This document shows positions 45,892 to 58,000 of a stretch of 64,000 nt of DNA, piece by piece. The stretch spans positions 24,279,238 through 24,343,237 of the forward strand of contig NC_053149.1 in the NCBI RefSeq assembly GCF_016808335.1. Direction: 5' to 3'. Below the pieces are notes generated by a model. That model did no database searches. It was not told the DNA's origin and was given only the letters and a program-made list of their open reading frames with translations. The DNA is from Panicum virgatum. Taxonomy: Eukaryota; Streptophyta; Magnoliopsida; Poales; Poaceae. Both the position numbers and the translations under genes were made by a program. The stretch's first letter is position 1. The number at the start of each line of letters is the position of its first letter.

Positions 45892-46125
45892 CTTTCGTTC
45901 CATACTATAGGTTTTTTGACTTTTTTAACAGTAAATTTGACCAATCATCTTATTCAAAAAATATTGTATAAATATAGTCAAATTTAAGTTATTCTTGAAG
46001 TACTTGTATTGATAAAGCAAGCCAAAACAAAAAAAGTGATATTTTACATAAATTTTTGAATAAGACGAGTGATCAAACTTAATGTCAAAAAAAGTCAAAC
46101 GATCTATAATTTGGAACGGAGAGAG
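45892..46125. mobile_element. Stowaway-like (Tc1/mariner) MITE, 234 bp
   Basis: The ends CTTTCGTTCCATACTATAG and, reverse-complemented, CTCTCCGTTCCAAATTATAG form an inverted repeat flanked by TA (45890-45891 and 46126-46127). Internal inverted segments AATTTGACCAATCATCTTATTC and GAATAAGACGAGTGATCAAA give a hairpin. The end sequences are typical of grass Stowaway elements. Confidence 0.75.
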
Positions 46126-46290
46126 TAGTCGGGAGAGATTATAGATCTGTTTCACTTAGCTTAGTTAGTAGAGGAGTTTTAGGAACCTTTGATCCCATTT
46201 CGTTGTCCTCCCAACAACCACCGCTATTTTTATGTTGAATCTCCTAGGTGCCATTGGTTATCACTCCTATCATTTATTATTTATTTGTTG

Positions 46291-46433
46291 TGTTCATTTG
46301 GCTGTGGCTGGTGGCTGGTGCTGATCTGTTATGAGAGAACAGTACTGCTGACTAGCTGGTAGCTAGTGGCTGGTACTGATTTAGTATAAGAGAACAGTAC
46401 TGCTGGCTGGTTGGCTGACAAGCCAAACGAACA
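46291..46433. mobile_element. Small MITE, 143 bp
   Basis: The ends TGTTCATTTGGCT and AGCCAAACGAACA are inverted repeats with one mismatch. Between them are repeated GGCTGGT and AGAGAACAGTACTGCTG phrases. This pattern is common in grass MITEs. No convincing target duplication is seen. Confidence 0.6.
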
Positions 46434-46484
46434 GAGCGATTATCCTTCGTCCGCAGATAGGTCCAGCTGGCATTTAAGTTAGTG

Positions 46485-47488
46485 TTACACATTCATCTTA
46501 TTTACTACTATTCTTTTATATAATGCTCCACTAAAGAAAATTTACAATAGCTTAAAATACTTTAAGATGAAATGCTACAATTTTAATCTATATGCTTGCA
46601 GAATTAATATAATTACTCTTGAGGTATAAGAAAAATTAATAATGAGCAAGACATTGCCTTAACAACTAGACCAATGTAGATTCTTTTGGTTATTATCTCA
46701 ATGGAGATGAAGTCAAAAGTTACAAAATGGCCTTGGTCGATCCTGAACATAGATTCAATTTTTCTTATGTTCTTAGTAACTTTTTTATATATAATATGCC
46801 GACATCTCTTATGCACATCCACGGTGGCGAGCTACCTAAGCCAAAAATGAGTGTAATTGAAGAAAAGAGGTATTTAAACATTAATACTTAAGACTTTAGA
46901 AATGGAAATACTCAGTGTCAAAGAAAACATTTGACACCACAATGCCTGGTGGTCATTTGGTCCCTGTAGCAAGAACTACGGAGAAAACTCTTATTTCAGC
47001 CTGCGCAAAAGCAAAGTAGTTGGTTACTCATCCATTCTATGGACATATACACAGTATATGATAGGCTTAATTTCAGTTGTATGTGTTCTAAATTTATGGG
47101 CTATTTTTTATATATGAGGTACTAATATGAGACTATAAATATTTTTATTTATTTTCTATTTTCTAATTATAATTTGATCGTATTGTATTAGCATACATAG
47201 TTGTTCAATTTGAGCTCATAAACCAAATTTACGTATTTTCAATATTCAACTTTGAATCCGGCAGCAAATGTGTTAAATCCACCTCACATAAAGCCGTATA
47301 GGATGAAAACTAGGATGAATTGAGAAGCTAAATCATGTTAATAACCGAATGCAATATTTGTAGATTTATATGCATTTAGATTTATTATATAAACTAGTAT
47401 GTTTTTAGTGCTATTTTGAGGAATCATATCATAACATTAAGGTTTCCATACTATTGCTGTAAACATGTAACTCATTGAAAATCCCTTA
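46485..47488. repeat. Direct repeat copy A (about 1.0 kb)
   Basis: AT-rich segment that is a diverged copy of 47690-48757. Shared phrases include AAGATGAAATGCTA, AAGACATTGCCTTAACAACT, GATTCTTTTGGTTATTATC and TTTGAATCCGGCAGC. Small unrelated-looking open frames occur in each copy, but no frame is conserved between them. Confidence 0.8.
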
Positions 47489-47689
47489 TTCAAAGTTATA
47501 TTTCGTGCGAAAACATACGCGCATGGGCACGTTGTGTAAACCAGCCTCATTCTTCCCTTTGTTGTATGTTCAACCACAGGGGAGAGCTTTCCTATTTAAG
47601 TTGGCTTGCACCAACTCAAACTAGGAGTATGTGATTACATGATGCCATTTACTCTTGCTTTAGAATTTCTGAAATGGGACTTTTATTTT

Positions 47690-48757
47690 CCAGCACACAT
47701 CCTATTTACTTATATTCTTTTATACAATGCTCCACTGAAGAAAATTTATAATATCTTGAAATACCTTAAGATGAAATGCTATAATTTTAATCTATGTGCT
47801 TGCATAATTAATATAATTACTCTTGAAGCATAAGAAGAACTAATAATAAGCAAGACATTGCCTTAACAACTGGACCAATGCAGATTCTTTTGGTTATTAT
47901 CACAATGGAGATGAAATCAAAAGTTACAAATATGTTCTTGGTCGATCTTGAATGTAGATTCATTTTTCTTATTCTCTTACTTCCTTTTTTTGTATATAAT
48001 GTGTGTACGTCTCTTATGCATATCCACGGTGATGAGCTGCCTAAGCCAAACATGAGTGAGATTGAAGATGTATATAGTGAATTAGATATTAGGATTATTT
48101 ACATTAAAGAGGTATTTAAACATCGACATTTAAGAGTTCAAAAATGAAAATACTCAGTGCTAAAAATAAGCATTGGACACCATAATACCTAGTGGTCATT
48201 TGGTCTTTGTAGCAAGAATACAACTACGGAGAAAACTCTTATTTCAGGTTGCACAAAAAAGTATAAAAGAATACATTGACAGTTAAGACATGGAAAGTAG
48301 TTGGTTACTCATCCATTCTATGGACATAGACATGATAGGCTGAATTTTAGTTGTATGTGTTCTAAATTTATGAGCTATTTTTTTATATATGAGGTACTAA
48401 TATGAGACTATCAATGTTTTTATTTATTTTCTAATTTCTAATTACAATTGGGTCACATTGTATCAGTATACATAGTTCCTCAATTTAAGCTCGTAAACCA
48501 AATTTACACATTTTCAATATTCAATTTTGAATCCGGCAGCAAATGTGTCAAATCCACCTCACATATGGGTCGTATAGGATGAAAAGTAGGATGAATTGAG
48601 AAGCTAAATCATGCTAATAACCAAATGCTTGTAAATTTATATACATTTAGATTTATCATATAAGACTAGTATGTTTTTAGTGCTATTTTGAGGAATCATA
48701 TCATAAAATCATGGTTTCCGTACTATTGTTTAACATACAACTAATTGAAAATCCCTT
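47690..48757. repeat. Direct repeat copy B (about 1.07 kb)
   Basis: Second copy of the segment at 46485-47488, separated from it by about 200 bases. It has a few insertions, for example near 48258-48300. The nature of the repeated DNA is unknown: no LTR ends, TIRs or coding domain are recognisable. Confidence 0.8.
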
Positions 48758-48806
48758 GACATTGCCTATCATCAAACAGTACAATTTTGTGAGCATACGT
48801 GCTTCA

Positions 48807-49138
48807 GGCCCTGTTTAGATTCCAAAATTCAAAATGTAAAATTTTTATAAATCGCTTGCATGGTCTACTGAATGTAGTCGAAAAATAAATCGCATTACAC
48901 AAATAGACTATAAATCGCGAGACGAATCTAATGAGAATAATTAGGACGTGAGTAGACACTGAATTGCTACAGTAATGCTGCAGTAAATATGCTCTAATGA
49001 TGGATTACTTAGGCTCATTAGATTCATCTTGTGGTTTACAGACGAGATCTGTAATTAATTTTGTGATTAATCTACATTTAATACTTCAAATATTGAAAAT
49101 TTCTTTCAAAAAATCAAAGTACAAAGTGATCTAAGGTC
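48807..49138. mobile_element. Decayed grass MITE (GGCCCTGTTTAG family)
   Basis: It begins GGCCCTGTTTAGATTCC and ends with a weak inverse of this (GATCTAAGGTCTC). It contains the family hallmarks AAATCGCGAGACGAATCTAATGAG and CTACAGTAATGCTGCAG, and an inverted GCTCATTAGATTCATCTTG. It ends about 250 bases upstream of the ThiM start codon. Confidence 0.65.
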
Positions 49139-49388
49139 TCAATTGTACTGTTGCGTTTTGCTAGAAGGGGAAAACATTCTTCAAAGTGAGTTCATAACAT
49201 AAATTTAAACCTACAAGTCAAATAATAAAGAGTAATATGTGAAAGTGGCAAAATTCTAAAATTCAGCTCATCCATGTTCGGGTTCCGCCGCGTGGCCCGT
49301 GCGTGTCCGACTTCCGGTCTTCCCGATCCCCCGAAAGCGAAAGCGGAAAAAAAAAACTGGCTTCTCCTGCCACAAGCGCCGCAGCGCC

Positions 49389-50931
49389 ATGGACGCCGGC
49401 GCGAAGGAGCAGAGGGACCCCGCGTGGTGGGGCCGCCGAGCGTGGTCGCTCCTCTCGGCCGTCCGCGCGCGGGCGCCGCTGGTGCAGTGCATCACCAACC
49501 TGGTCTCCATGGACATCGCCGCCAACGCGCTCCTCGCGGCGGGGGCGTCCCCGGCCATGGTCCACTCCCTCCGCGAGGTGCCCGACTTCACCCCGCGCTG
49601 CGACGCCGTGTACGTCAACGTCGGCACGCTCTCCGAGGACTGGCTCCCCTCTATGCGCGCCGCGGCCTCGACCGGCCGGCCATGGGTGCTCGATCCCGTG
49701 GCCGCCGCCGCTTCCGGGTTCCGGATGGAGGCCTGCCTTGAGCTGCTCGCGCTCCGCCCCGCCGTCGTCAGGGGTAACGCCTCAGAGATCCTCGCGCTCG
49801 CCGACCGCTCGGTACCCGCCTCGTCCAACTTTAAGGTACACCATTCCTTTGTTTTCTTCAGTTCAGTGTCCAAGACTCCAACCCAATAAGGATAAGGATA
49901 AGAGAAAGATGGGGCTTAAATTAACTGAAATAAATATTTCCACACTTTTCAAAGTCAAAAACCCCGCATAAAACTTTGTTGCATCGCTCCTTTGCACTCT
50001 ATTTTATTTGATCCATGTGCTTATAATCTGCTATATCCAATCCAAGCACGGAGGAAGAAAAATCCTAGCTAAAATTAGATGGATGAATCGCTTGCTTGAT
50101 TGTGAATGGCACTGACTTAGGATAGCCAGTAGACTGTACTTAGCTGAAATGAATTGGAAAACGATATTTTTTTTACTCATCACATTCTCAAAATCTAGAA
50201 CCCTGTATTAACCTTTTCTCCTCTCCTACTGTTCCATGGACTGATCTGATCCACGGTGTTGTTTATTTGTTGCTTTTCACAACTTTTCATATGTGATTGC
50301 TATCTGAAGGGCCTATGCTAAACATGTGTAGTTGTGTTCTGCCGATTATTATGACAAATTTCAGTATCATTCTTATATCCTAGCTTCATTGATCTTAGTT
50401 TAGACCCTTTTCAGGATCGCAGGAATGTTTAGATCCTTTCTTTCTATCTCGTGTAGATTAGCAACACACATACCATTACCTATACTGGTTATAGTTTTCT
50501 ATCTTGTTGCCCTTGGAATCAATTTCTGATCAAATTGCAGGGTGCTGACAGTTCACATGAGTCTGTGGACGCCCTCGAAGCTGCAAAAGCATTAGCACTG
50601 TCCAGCGGCACTGTCGTTGCGGTATCCGGAGCTGTTGATTTCATCACCAATGGGGAGCAGGTTGTCGGCGCAAGCAATGGTGTGTCCATGATGCAAAAGA
50701 TCACAGCGACAGGGTGCGCTGTGACCGCCCTTATTGCGGCTTTTGTTGCCGTCGAACCTTCAGATGCCCTTGTCGCAGCAGCATGTGCTCTTGCCATCTT
50801 TGGCCAGGCGGGAGAGATCGGGATGGTCATCAAAGGGGCCTGCCTCTCTCAGGATGCACCTCATTGACGCCCTCTACTGCCTGGACGAGGAAACTGTTAC
50901 CTCTCGAGTCAGGATTGCTCTACGACCATGA
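49389..50931 (+). pseudogene. Hydroxyethylthiazole kinase (ThiM-type), 2 exons, C-terminal frameshift
   Basis: Phosphorylates hydroxyethylthiazole with ATP in thiamin salvage. Exon 1 is 49389-49835 (ATG in a GCGCCATGG context); the intron is 49836-50540 (GT-AG); exon 2 starts at 50541. Family blocks seen are VQCITNLVSMDIAANALLAAGASP, VNVGTLS, WVLDPVAAAASGFR, VVRGNASEI, and ITATGCAVTALIAAF with the conserved Cys. As read, the frame stops at 50865-50867, giving 257 residues and ending in a non-homologous tail. The expected C-terminus (KGPASLRMHLIDALYCLDEE) is present one frame away and runs to a stop at 50929-50931. The break lies near 50824, consistent with a 2-base loss. Either the gene is recently damaged, the protein has an altered end, or the assembly has an error. 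The rest is intact, so a working allele is possible. Confidence 0.85.
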
Positions 50932-51427
50932 TATGCGCGCCTGCCAGGGCTTTCAGTTTCAGGTAAACGCAGAGTTTGGAATAATCACAGGCTAATTTTG
51001 CTTTCTCTTTCTTTATAACCATGGTATGAAGCAAATCAGTCAATTGGTCGTCGCTTATCCTTGTAAACTATATTGACACTCTTGTAATCCTCGGGAATGT
51101 ACAAAATTCATAGTTGGGGTGGCCGTGCTTCAGCTGCATGGTTTTAGTAGAATACAACAAAATGAGGAAGTTTGTTCTTGATCATCCAATTAATCTTTTT
51201 TTATGTCTTTCTGGCATGAGGAAGTTTGTTGTTGATCAGCAAAAACAAAGGCGTATTACTGGTTGCGTGTGCTGTTTGCCGCTGTCGCCTGGTGGTATAA
51301 AGTAAAGTAGTGATAAGTGGCGTATTACTGGTTGCGTGTGCTGTTTGTCGCTGTTGCCTGGTGGTATGATAAGTGGATGAAAATAATAGATAATTAATAA
51401 ATCCAGTGACGGACTCGTAAGAAAACC

Positions 51428-51467
51428 GTTGAGATGGCCGAGTTGGTCTAAGGCGCCAGATTAAGGT

Positions 51468-51500
<33 letters not shown>

Positions 51501-51508
51501 TCTCAACA
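51428..51508 (+). tRNA. tRNA-Leu (anticodon AAG)
   Basis: 81 bases without an encoded CCA. The acceptor stem GTTGAGA pairs with TCTCAAC (51501-51507), with discriminator A at 51508. The anticodon stem CCAGA/TCTGG encloses the loop TTAAGGT, so the anticodon is AAG (Leu, CUU). A variable arm is present, as in all tRNA-Leu. The internal promoter boxes are TGGCCGAGTTGG (A) and GGTTCAAATCC (B). A TTTT stretch shortly downstream serves as the Pol III terminator. Confidence 0.97.
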
Positions 51509-51512
51509 AATG

Positions 51513-51531
51513 TCTTTTGAACTTTTTTTCT
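51513..51531 (+). terminator. Pol III terminator of tRNA-Leu
   Basis: Runs of T (CTTTT, then a seven-T run) begin about five bases after the tRNA end, the usual RNA polymerase III stop signal. Confidence 0.6.
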
Positions 51532-52033
51532 CACTGATTTTTTTATGACATTATTTTCTTACTGATTTCGGTTGTATGTAATGTATAAATGTGGAATCCC
51601 GTCTTTTTTCTAGACCGGAGAAATCATCAGAAACGCAAGCGCAGGCCCAGCCCAGGCAGCTGGGATAGGCTGAGAAAAGATCGAATGAGGTCTAGCACGT
51701 TCCTTCCAACTCCTCCCAATTTCACAAAGCATTCCCAGTGGCATAAAACGAGAGGGCATGCTTGTCATTCGCATACCATCTTGCTATCTACTACTGGTTA
51801 TTAGTACTGATCGATGACTAGCATCGAAAGTTCCGAACACTGATAATCTGTGTCCAATATAATTACCGTCTCCAACATAATTGGCACCCAATTGATTAAT
51901 AATAAGAACTACTGTATAGTCTTTCAGCTATCTCCGATCCTTGTGTCGATCACCAGCTCCACGCACCGAGCTCTACTACGTCAACGCACATATATATGAA
52001 TATGATATGATCCTTTTTCTCCTAGCTAGTATA

Positions 52034-55000
52034 CTAGTAGTAGGAGGAGTTCTTGTGGATGGCGAGGATGGTGAGCATGAGCATGACGAGGTTGGCGAAG
52101 GCGGCGAGCAGGGAGACGATGACGGCGGCCATGGCGCGCTCGCAGAAGGCGCCGTAGACGTTGCAGACCCTGGCCCAGCGCACGTGCGAGTTGCCGCGCT
52201 CCCCGAGGATGCCGAACTCGGCGGCGGCTCCCACGGCTGAGAAGAGCAGCGCCAGCGCCAGCAGGTCCCCCACCATCACGGGCACCACCGCGCCGCGCCG
52301 CCGGCACGCCGCCAGCGCCGCCGCCGAGAACACGCACACCATCGCGTTCGCCACCACGAAGTACCTGCGCCAGCACCACCGCGTTAACAATCAGCTGTCG
52401 CCGCCGTCAGTCCTTAGTCGCGTGGAGAAATCGAATAATCCGGCCGGGGGGCAGTGTCAAGTACACTACTCAAGTGTGTGGTACAGTGTTCCGGATGTGC
52501 AACGCATTATTGGAGTTGTAAAGCAGATCGATCTGCATCGCTTTTATCAGGCTAGCTTTATTATATTAGCTGCGGTTACGGTGAACTTAACCGTTTTACG
52601 TTCACCGGACTAGCTAGCACGCCACCATGATCGTTGCTCATCTTATTAGTTACTTGTAGATCGATCGGAGCTCCAGACATGCCGTTTCCAGATGTGTGCG
52701 TGCCTGATGAGCACGCAACTGCACGGTTGATCCAGACGAGTTCGCATCGACAGCTAGCAATGGATCGAATAATGGACAGGCGAGGCGACAGAAAGAGAGG
52801 ATACACTAACATCTATCTAACCTCTGCTATCTAATGGAAAACGAAAACAAAACAAAAAGAAAAAAGAATCCAGCAGAGGCATTGGATCTGGACGCGTCCA
52901 TCAACATACAGTGGGATGCATTGGCCGCCGGCTCATTGGATGCAGCTAGCTAGCTATCATGGCCACGGAATTATCGGACCCGCCGGCGAATAATTGAGCG
53001 CGACGTTGATGGATCTGGAAATTAAAGCAGATCGATCGACCCATCAGCAGCTTCGATCGATCCCCAACTGGCCAAGCCTGAATTTAATCTCTATCCGATC
53101 CGATCCGTATCGATCGCCTTTTCGCAAAGGCCGAACCGGTGGCCGCACGGAGCTCATCAGGAATTCTTTCAGGATGATCACCACGTACGTGGGGCCATGC
53201 CCCCGTCCTTGTTCATTCCTACGCAGATGATGGCCGGCCGGGGTTGAGAGCGAGACATGTCACCACGCATCAGTAGTATATATGGCCTCGTTTGGTTCAA
53301 GCGCTAGGATTCTAGCGCGCTTCTTCTAGTCTCCGCATGAAAAATCAAATGAAGTCTATTTGTAAAATCTTTTTAGGCATGGGTATAACTTTTTAGGCAT
53401 GGGTGTAATTAATCGATGATTTGCTACAGTGATGCTACAGTAACCATCCTCACATCGTGCAGTCAAAGACCTTATTAGATTCTTCAGAGTCACTAGCGCG
53501 GGGTTCTGAAGTTGGTTTTGTAAACTAACTTTGTTTGACACTAATTAGCGGTTAAAGTGTCACTATTCACTCGCCAAACGGAGTCTATTATCTTGGGCTC
53601 GGGGAGTCTATTATCTTGGGCTCGGGGCAATAATGGTACGGACCAGTGCCACGTGGTGTGCCGAAAGCGCCACGCATCCCCCCGTCGCTCGATCGCCAGG
53701 TCAGTCGACTTCTCGTCTTGGACACGCATAGATAGCTCGCCCTTCCGCGATCGAGATTACATTATTGCTCAATCGCTAGCCACATGCTCCATGCATGTAG
53801 GTGGGGAGTATGGTCATTTTATCTATACATGCCGCGCGCCATCTAAAGACTGGATGGTGACGCATGCGCCAATATTTAAGTAATTGATTGATTAGTGGTA
53901 GGCTGTTAGCAGTTCATTACTAACTGATGATAAGTTGAGCTGCTTCACGCTGCACGTATTATTTGCTGCCTACCAAACTACTGTACTAACCGGATCGGAG
54001 AGTGCTCTGATCAATCTCATGCATCAGCTCCGGCGAGCCCTGCTTGCAGGTACCGCCTCTAAACTCATTTACAATCGTCTGTAGGTAACCATTTACCTAC
54101 AAACCAACTAGCTGCTTTAGCTTCTCAACCTAACCAACCAATCAAGTAATATAATGTTAAATATGTGTCTATAGTTGGGTAACTCAATAATGCGCTGCAA
54201 AATTCCACATCAATATATATAGCTACCAACCGTGGTAATTCAATTGCCTAGAAAAAGTAGTTTTTTCATGTATAATTCCATTTCGTTCTTGCATCCTTGT
54301 CCAGCATACACCCACTAAGGCAGGGGAAAAGGGAAGGAAGGCCTCTGCTTGTTTGCACGTACGTGTGCAATCAGAGGAGAGCTCGAGGCGACGATGGAGG
54401 GATCTAGGCCAGTTGGTGGCCGGCGGTGGGAGGGAGAGAGGATGGGAATTAGAACACGCATTCATCGATCACTCTCCATCTATCATTATCGCTACCCCTG
54501 GCCCTCGGAAGAAAGCATTTTTGTTTGTTTCTCTCTTTCTTCCTCGCGGTCCATCCATATTCCTAGGCCTAGCTAGAGATATCGACGGGGACAGATAGAT
54601 ACAGGCCCTGTTTAGATCTTAAACCTAAAAAAAACATAACATCGAATGTTTTGACACATGCATAGAGTACTAAATGAAGTTTATTAACAAAACTTTTTGT
54701 ATGGATGGGCTGTAAATCGCGAGACAAATCTAATGAGTCTACTTAATCCATGATTTGCAACAGTGATGCTACAGTAACCATCTGCTAATTATGAATTAAT
54801 CATGGATTAATTAGCATCATTAGATTCGTCTCGCGATTTACAACCCATTTGTGCAAAAAGTTTTGTAAATATACTTCATTTAGTACTTCAAATTAGCAAG
54901 ATTCCTTTGCAAAATTTTTACACGTAAACAACTAAACACGGCCATATATATATCTTCAGAAGGTAATGCACGCTGAGGGACCGAAAAGGCGACTAGAGGG

Positions 55001-58000
55001 GGGTGAATGGGAGCCGATTAAAACTTTCGCCGAAGCAAAAGTACGGCATATCTCCCAATTGCGCACCCAACCCCTAGAGTTCTAGGTGAAGTGTGGAATA
55101 GCTATGGAAGAGCTAAATCAACACAAATAGACCCTAGGAACGAGCGAGAGAAAACACAAAAGCGAACGAGAAAATCTGCAAACCTCACACCCAGGGACCG
55201 GTCAGACCGATGCAGCACCCCGGTTGGGCCGGTTAGACCGGTGGTCGACACCGATCAGATCGGTTGCTCCCAGAGAGCCCGTGAACAAGGCTTCAAATGT
55301 TGAATGTTGAGCAAACGAAGTCCAAATCCAACGAAACTTGGAGGATACCTTCACAACTGTCCCATGAACATATCCCCAAGAGATCTCTCCCAAAAGATTA
55401 AAGGAACTTGAGAATTCGAGGGAAAATCAAAGTGGATTGGGGTTTACTCAAGAACGTGAAAAACTCCAATTCGTGGGAACTCGCGATTCCAGGGGGTTTG
55501 GCACTAGGCTAGATGGATTAGAATCGTCACAACGAGTTCAGCAAAACAACGAATAGGTGAGGTACCACTGCGAGTACTGTGACAGAGACGGTCACCTGGA
55601 GGAGTTTTGCTTCAAGAGGAAGCGGGCTGTGAGGCGTGAGCAGGAGAGACGTAACTCGGACATGTACTCTGCTCGGGTGCATGGTCCTCCTTGGCGTGGT
55701 GATAGGCAAGATGCTAGGGCGCGCCGTGTAAGTGGAGGACAGGGAGACGGTGATGCTTACCGTGCTCCAGCGAGTGGTCGCTTTGCCGGTCGTGCTCCTA
55801 GTCGTCCTCAGTACGGCTATGGACCACGGGACCGAGACTTTGGAGGAGGTTACGATGCACCACGCTTTGCTCGCGGTGGTGGTCGTCAGCCTCGCGGTAG
55901 ACGGGACGGGGGATACGTTTTGCCTGATTTTGCTAACCCTTCTGTAGAGCAAATGGCTCGACACTGGTTTGCTTCACACTTTGCTAACCCAGTGTTGAGA
56001 TATTTGCTCACCCTTTGTCTCACTGCTGATGTGCAGGTTGGAGGCTTGGAGAACAGGTGGATCATGGACTCCGGTTGTTCGCGCCATATGACCGGGAATG
56101 ACAAATGGTTCTCCAGCCTCACCCCGATGCGTTCAAAGGAGTACATTGTGTTCGGGGACAATGGAAAAGGAAGGATACGTGGAATTGACGTTGTTCATGT
56201 TTATGATCGCTTTACCCTGAGAGAAGTTCCTTTGGTTTCGAACCTTGGGTTCAATTTGCTCTCTGTTTCGCAACTTCTTGATGAGGGGTTTGAAGTTCGC
56301 TTCAAGAAGGGTTCTTCTCGTGTTTTAGATTCCAGGGGAGATTTGGTTTGCAGGATTTTACCTCGCGATCGGATTTTCTTGGTTAACTTCTCTAGAACTT
56401 CTCTTGGTCCTCCTTGTTGCTTGGTGGCTGGTCCTTCTTCTGACTTGTGGAAGTGGCATAGGAGACTTGGACATTTGAGCTTTGACTTGTTGTCGAGATT
56501 TAGCTCACTTGGCCTAATCCGAGGATTGCCCAAATTGAAGTTTGAGAAGTATCTTGTTTGGTATCCGTGTCGCCACGGGAAGATGGTTGCCACCTCCCAT
56601 CCGCCTGTTAATCAAGTGATGACCACTCACCCTGAAGAGTTGCTTCATATGGACACTATTAGTCCTTCTCGGGTGATGTCTGTTGGTGGGAAGTGGTACG
56701 TTTTTGTGATCATGGATGACTTTTCTCACTATTCTTGGGTCTTTTTCATGAGAACCAAGGATGAGCCTTTCGAGTTTGTTCGAGACTTGATCTTGAGGTT
56801 GAAAAATGAGCTACCCCAGGTCATAAGAGCGATTCGCAGTGACAATGGCACATAATTAAAAAATGCTCGTTTTGACACCTTTTGCAGTGATCAAGGTCTT
56901 GAACACCAGTACTCTTCCCCCTACACTCCACAGCAGAATGGAGTTGTAGAACGGAAGAATCGGACGTTGGTTGATATGGCTAGGACGATGCTCGATGAGC
57001 ATAGGACTCCTAGAAAGTACTGGGCTGAGGCAGTTAACACCGCTTGTTATGTGTCCAATCATATTTTCTTGCGTGCTTTCATGCACAAGACTTCTTATGA
57101 GTTGCGATTTGGATGCCAGCCCCGTGTTGACCATCTCATAGTTTTCGGTTGCCGGTGTTTTGTGCTAAAGGTAGGAAATCTTGATAAGTTTGAGTCTCGA
57201 TCGTCTGACGGCATTTTTATCGGTTATGCTTCTCACTCTAGAGCTTACCGTGTGCTGATTATTGATACTAACATCCTCAGAGAGACTTGTGAAGTCACTT
57301 TCGACGGGACTGCACCGTGCAATTCTTCTGTCTTTGAGGTTGTAGGAGATGATGAGCTCGGCACCCCCATCTTTGAAGATGAGGAGGAAGAAGCTGCGGA
57401 GGGTGATGCTGAGGCTATCACGCATGCTGTGGACCCAGCCGCCTCCACCACGAGCTCGGACGATGATGACGGCCCCGACACGACTACATCTACTTCCCGG
57501 GGGCCGATCGAGCAGGTGACTCAGCATTCACCAGCTGCACCTGAGGAGACACCAGTTTTGGTTGAGGAGGAGGCGAGTTCGACAAGGGAAGCACTGCGAC
57601 ACATTCAGCGTCGTCATCCACCTCAACAGATGCTAGGTGACATCAACGAGCGAGTCACAATGTCCAAGGTAACATGTATCGCTGGTTTTGCTCATTCAGC
57701 GTTTGTTGTCTCTTTCGAGCCCAAAGATGTTAGACACGCACTTTCTGACTCCAATTAAGTCAATGACATGCATGAGGAACTCGAAAATTTTGAAAGAAAT
57801 CAGGTTTGGGTTTTGGTTGAGCCTCCGCCTGCTTGTAATTCCATTGGAACCAAGTGGGTTTTCAAGAACAAGCAAGGTGAAGATGTGTTGGTAGTGCGAA
57901 ACAAGGCTCGACTTGTAGTCCAGGAGTTTCGCCAAAAGAATGGGATAGATTATGAGGAAACTTTTGCCCCGGTAGCACGCTTAGAAGCGATTCGAATTTT

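Noticed and set aside
49268..49873. 201-codon minus-strand open frame over ThiM exon 1
   Set aside because: Antisense to a clearly conserved kinase exon.
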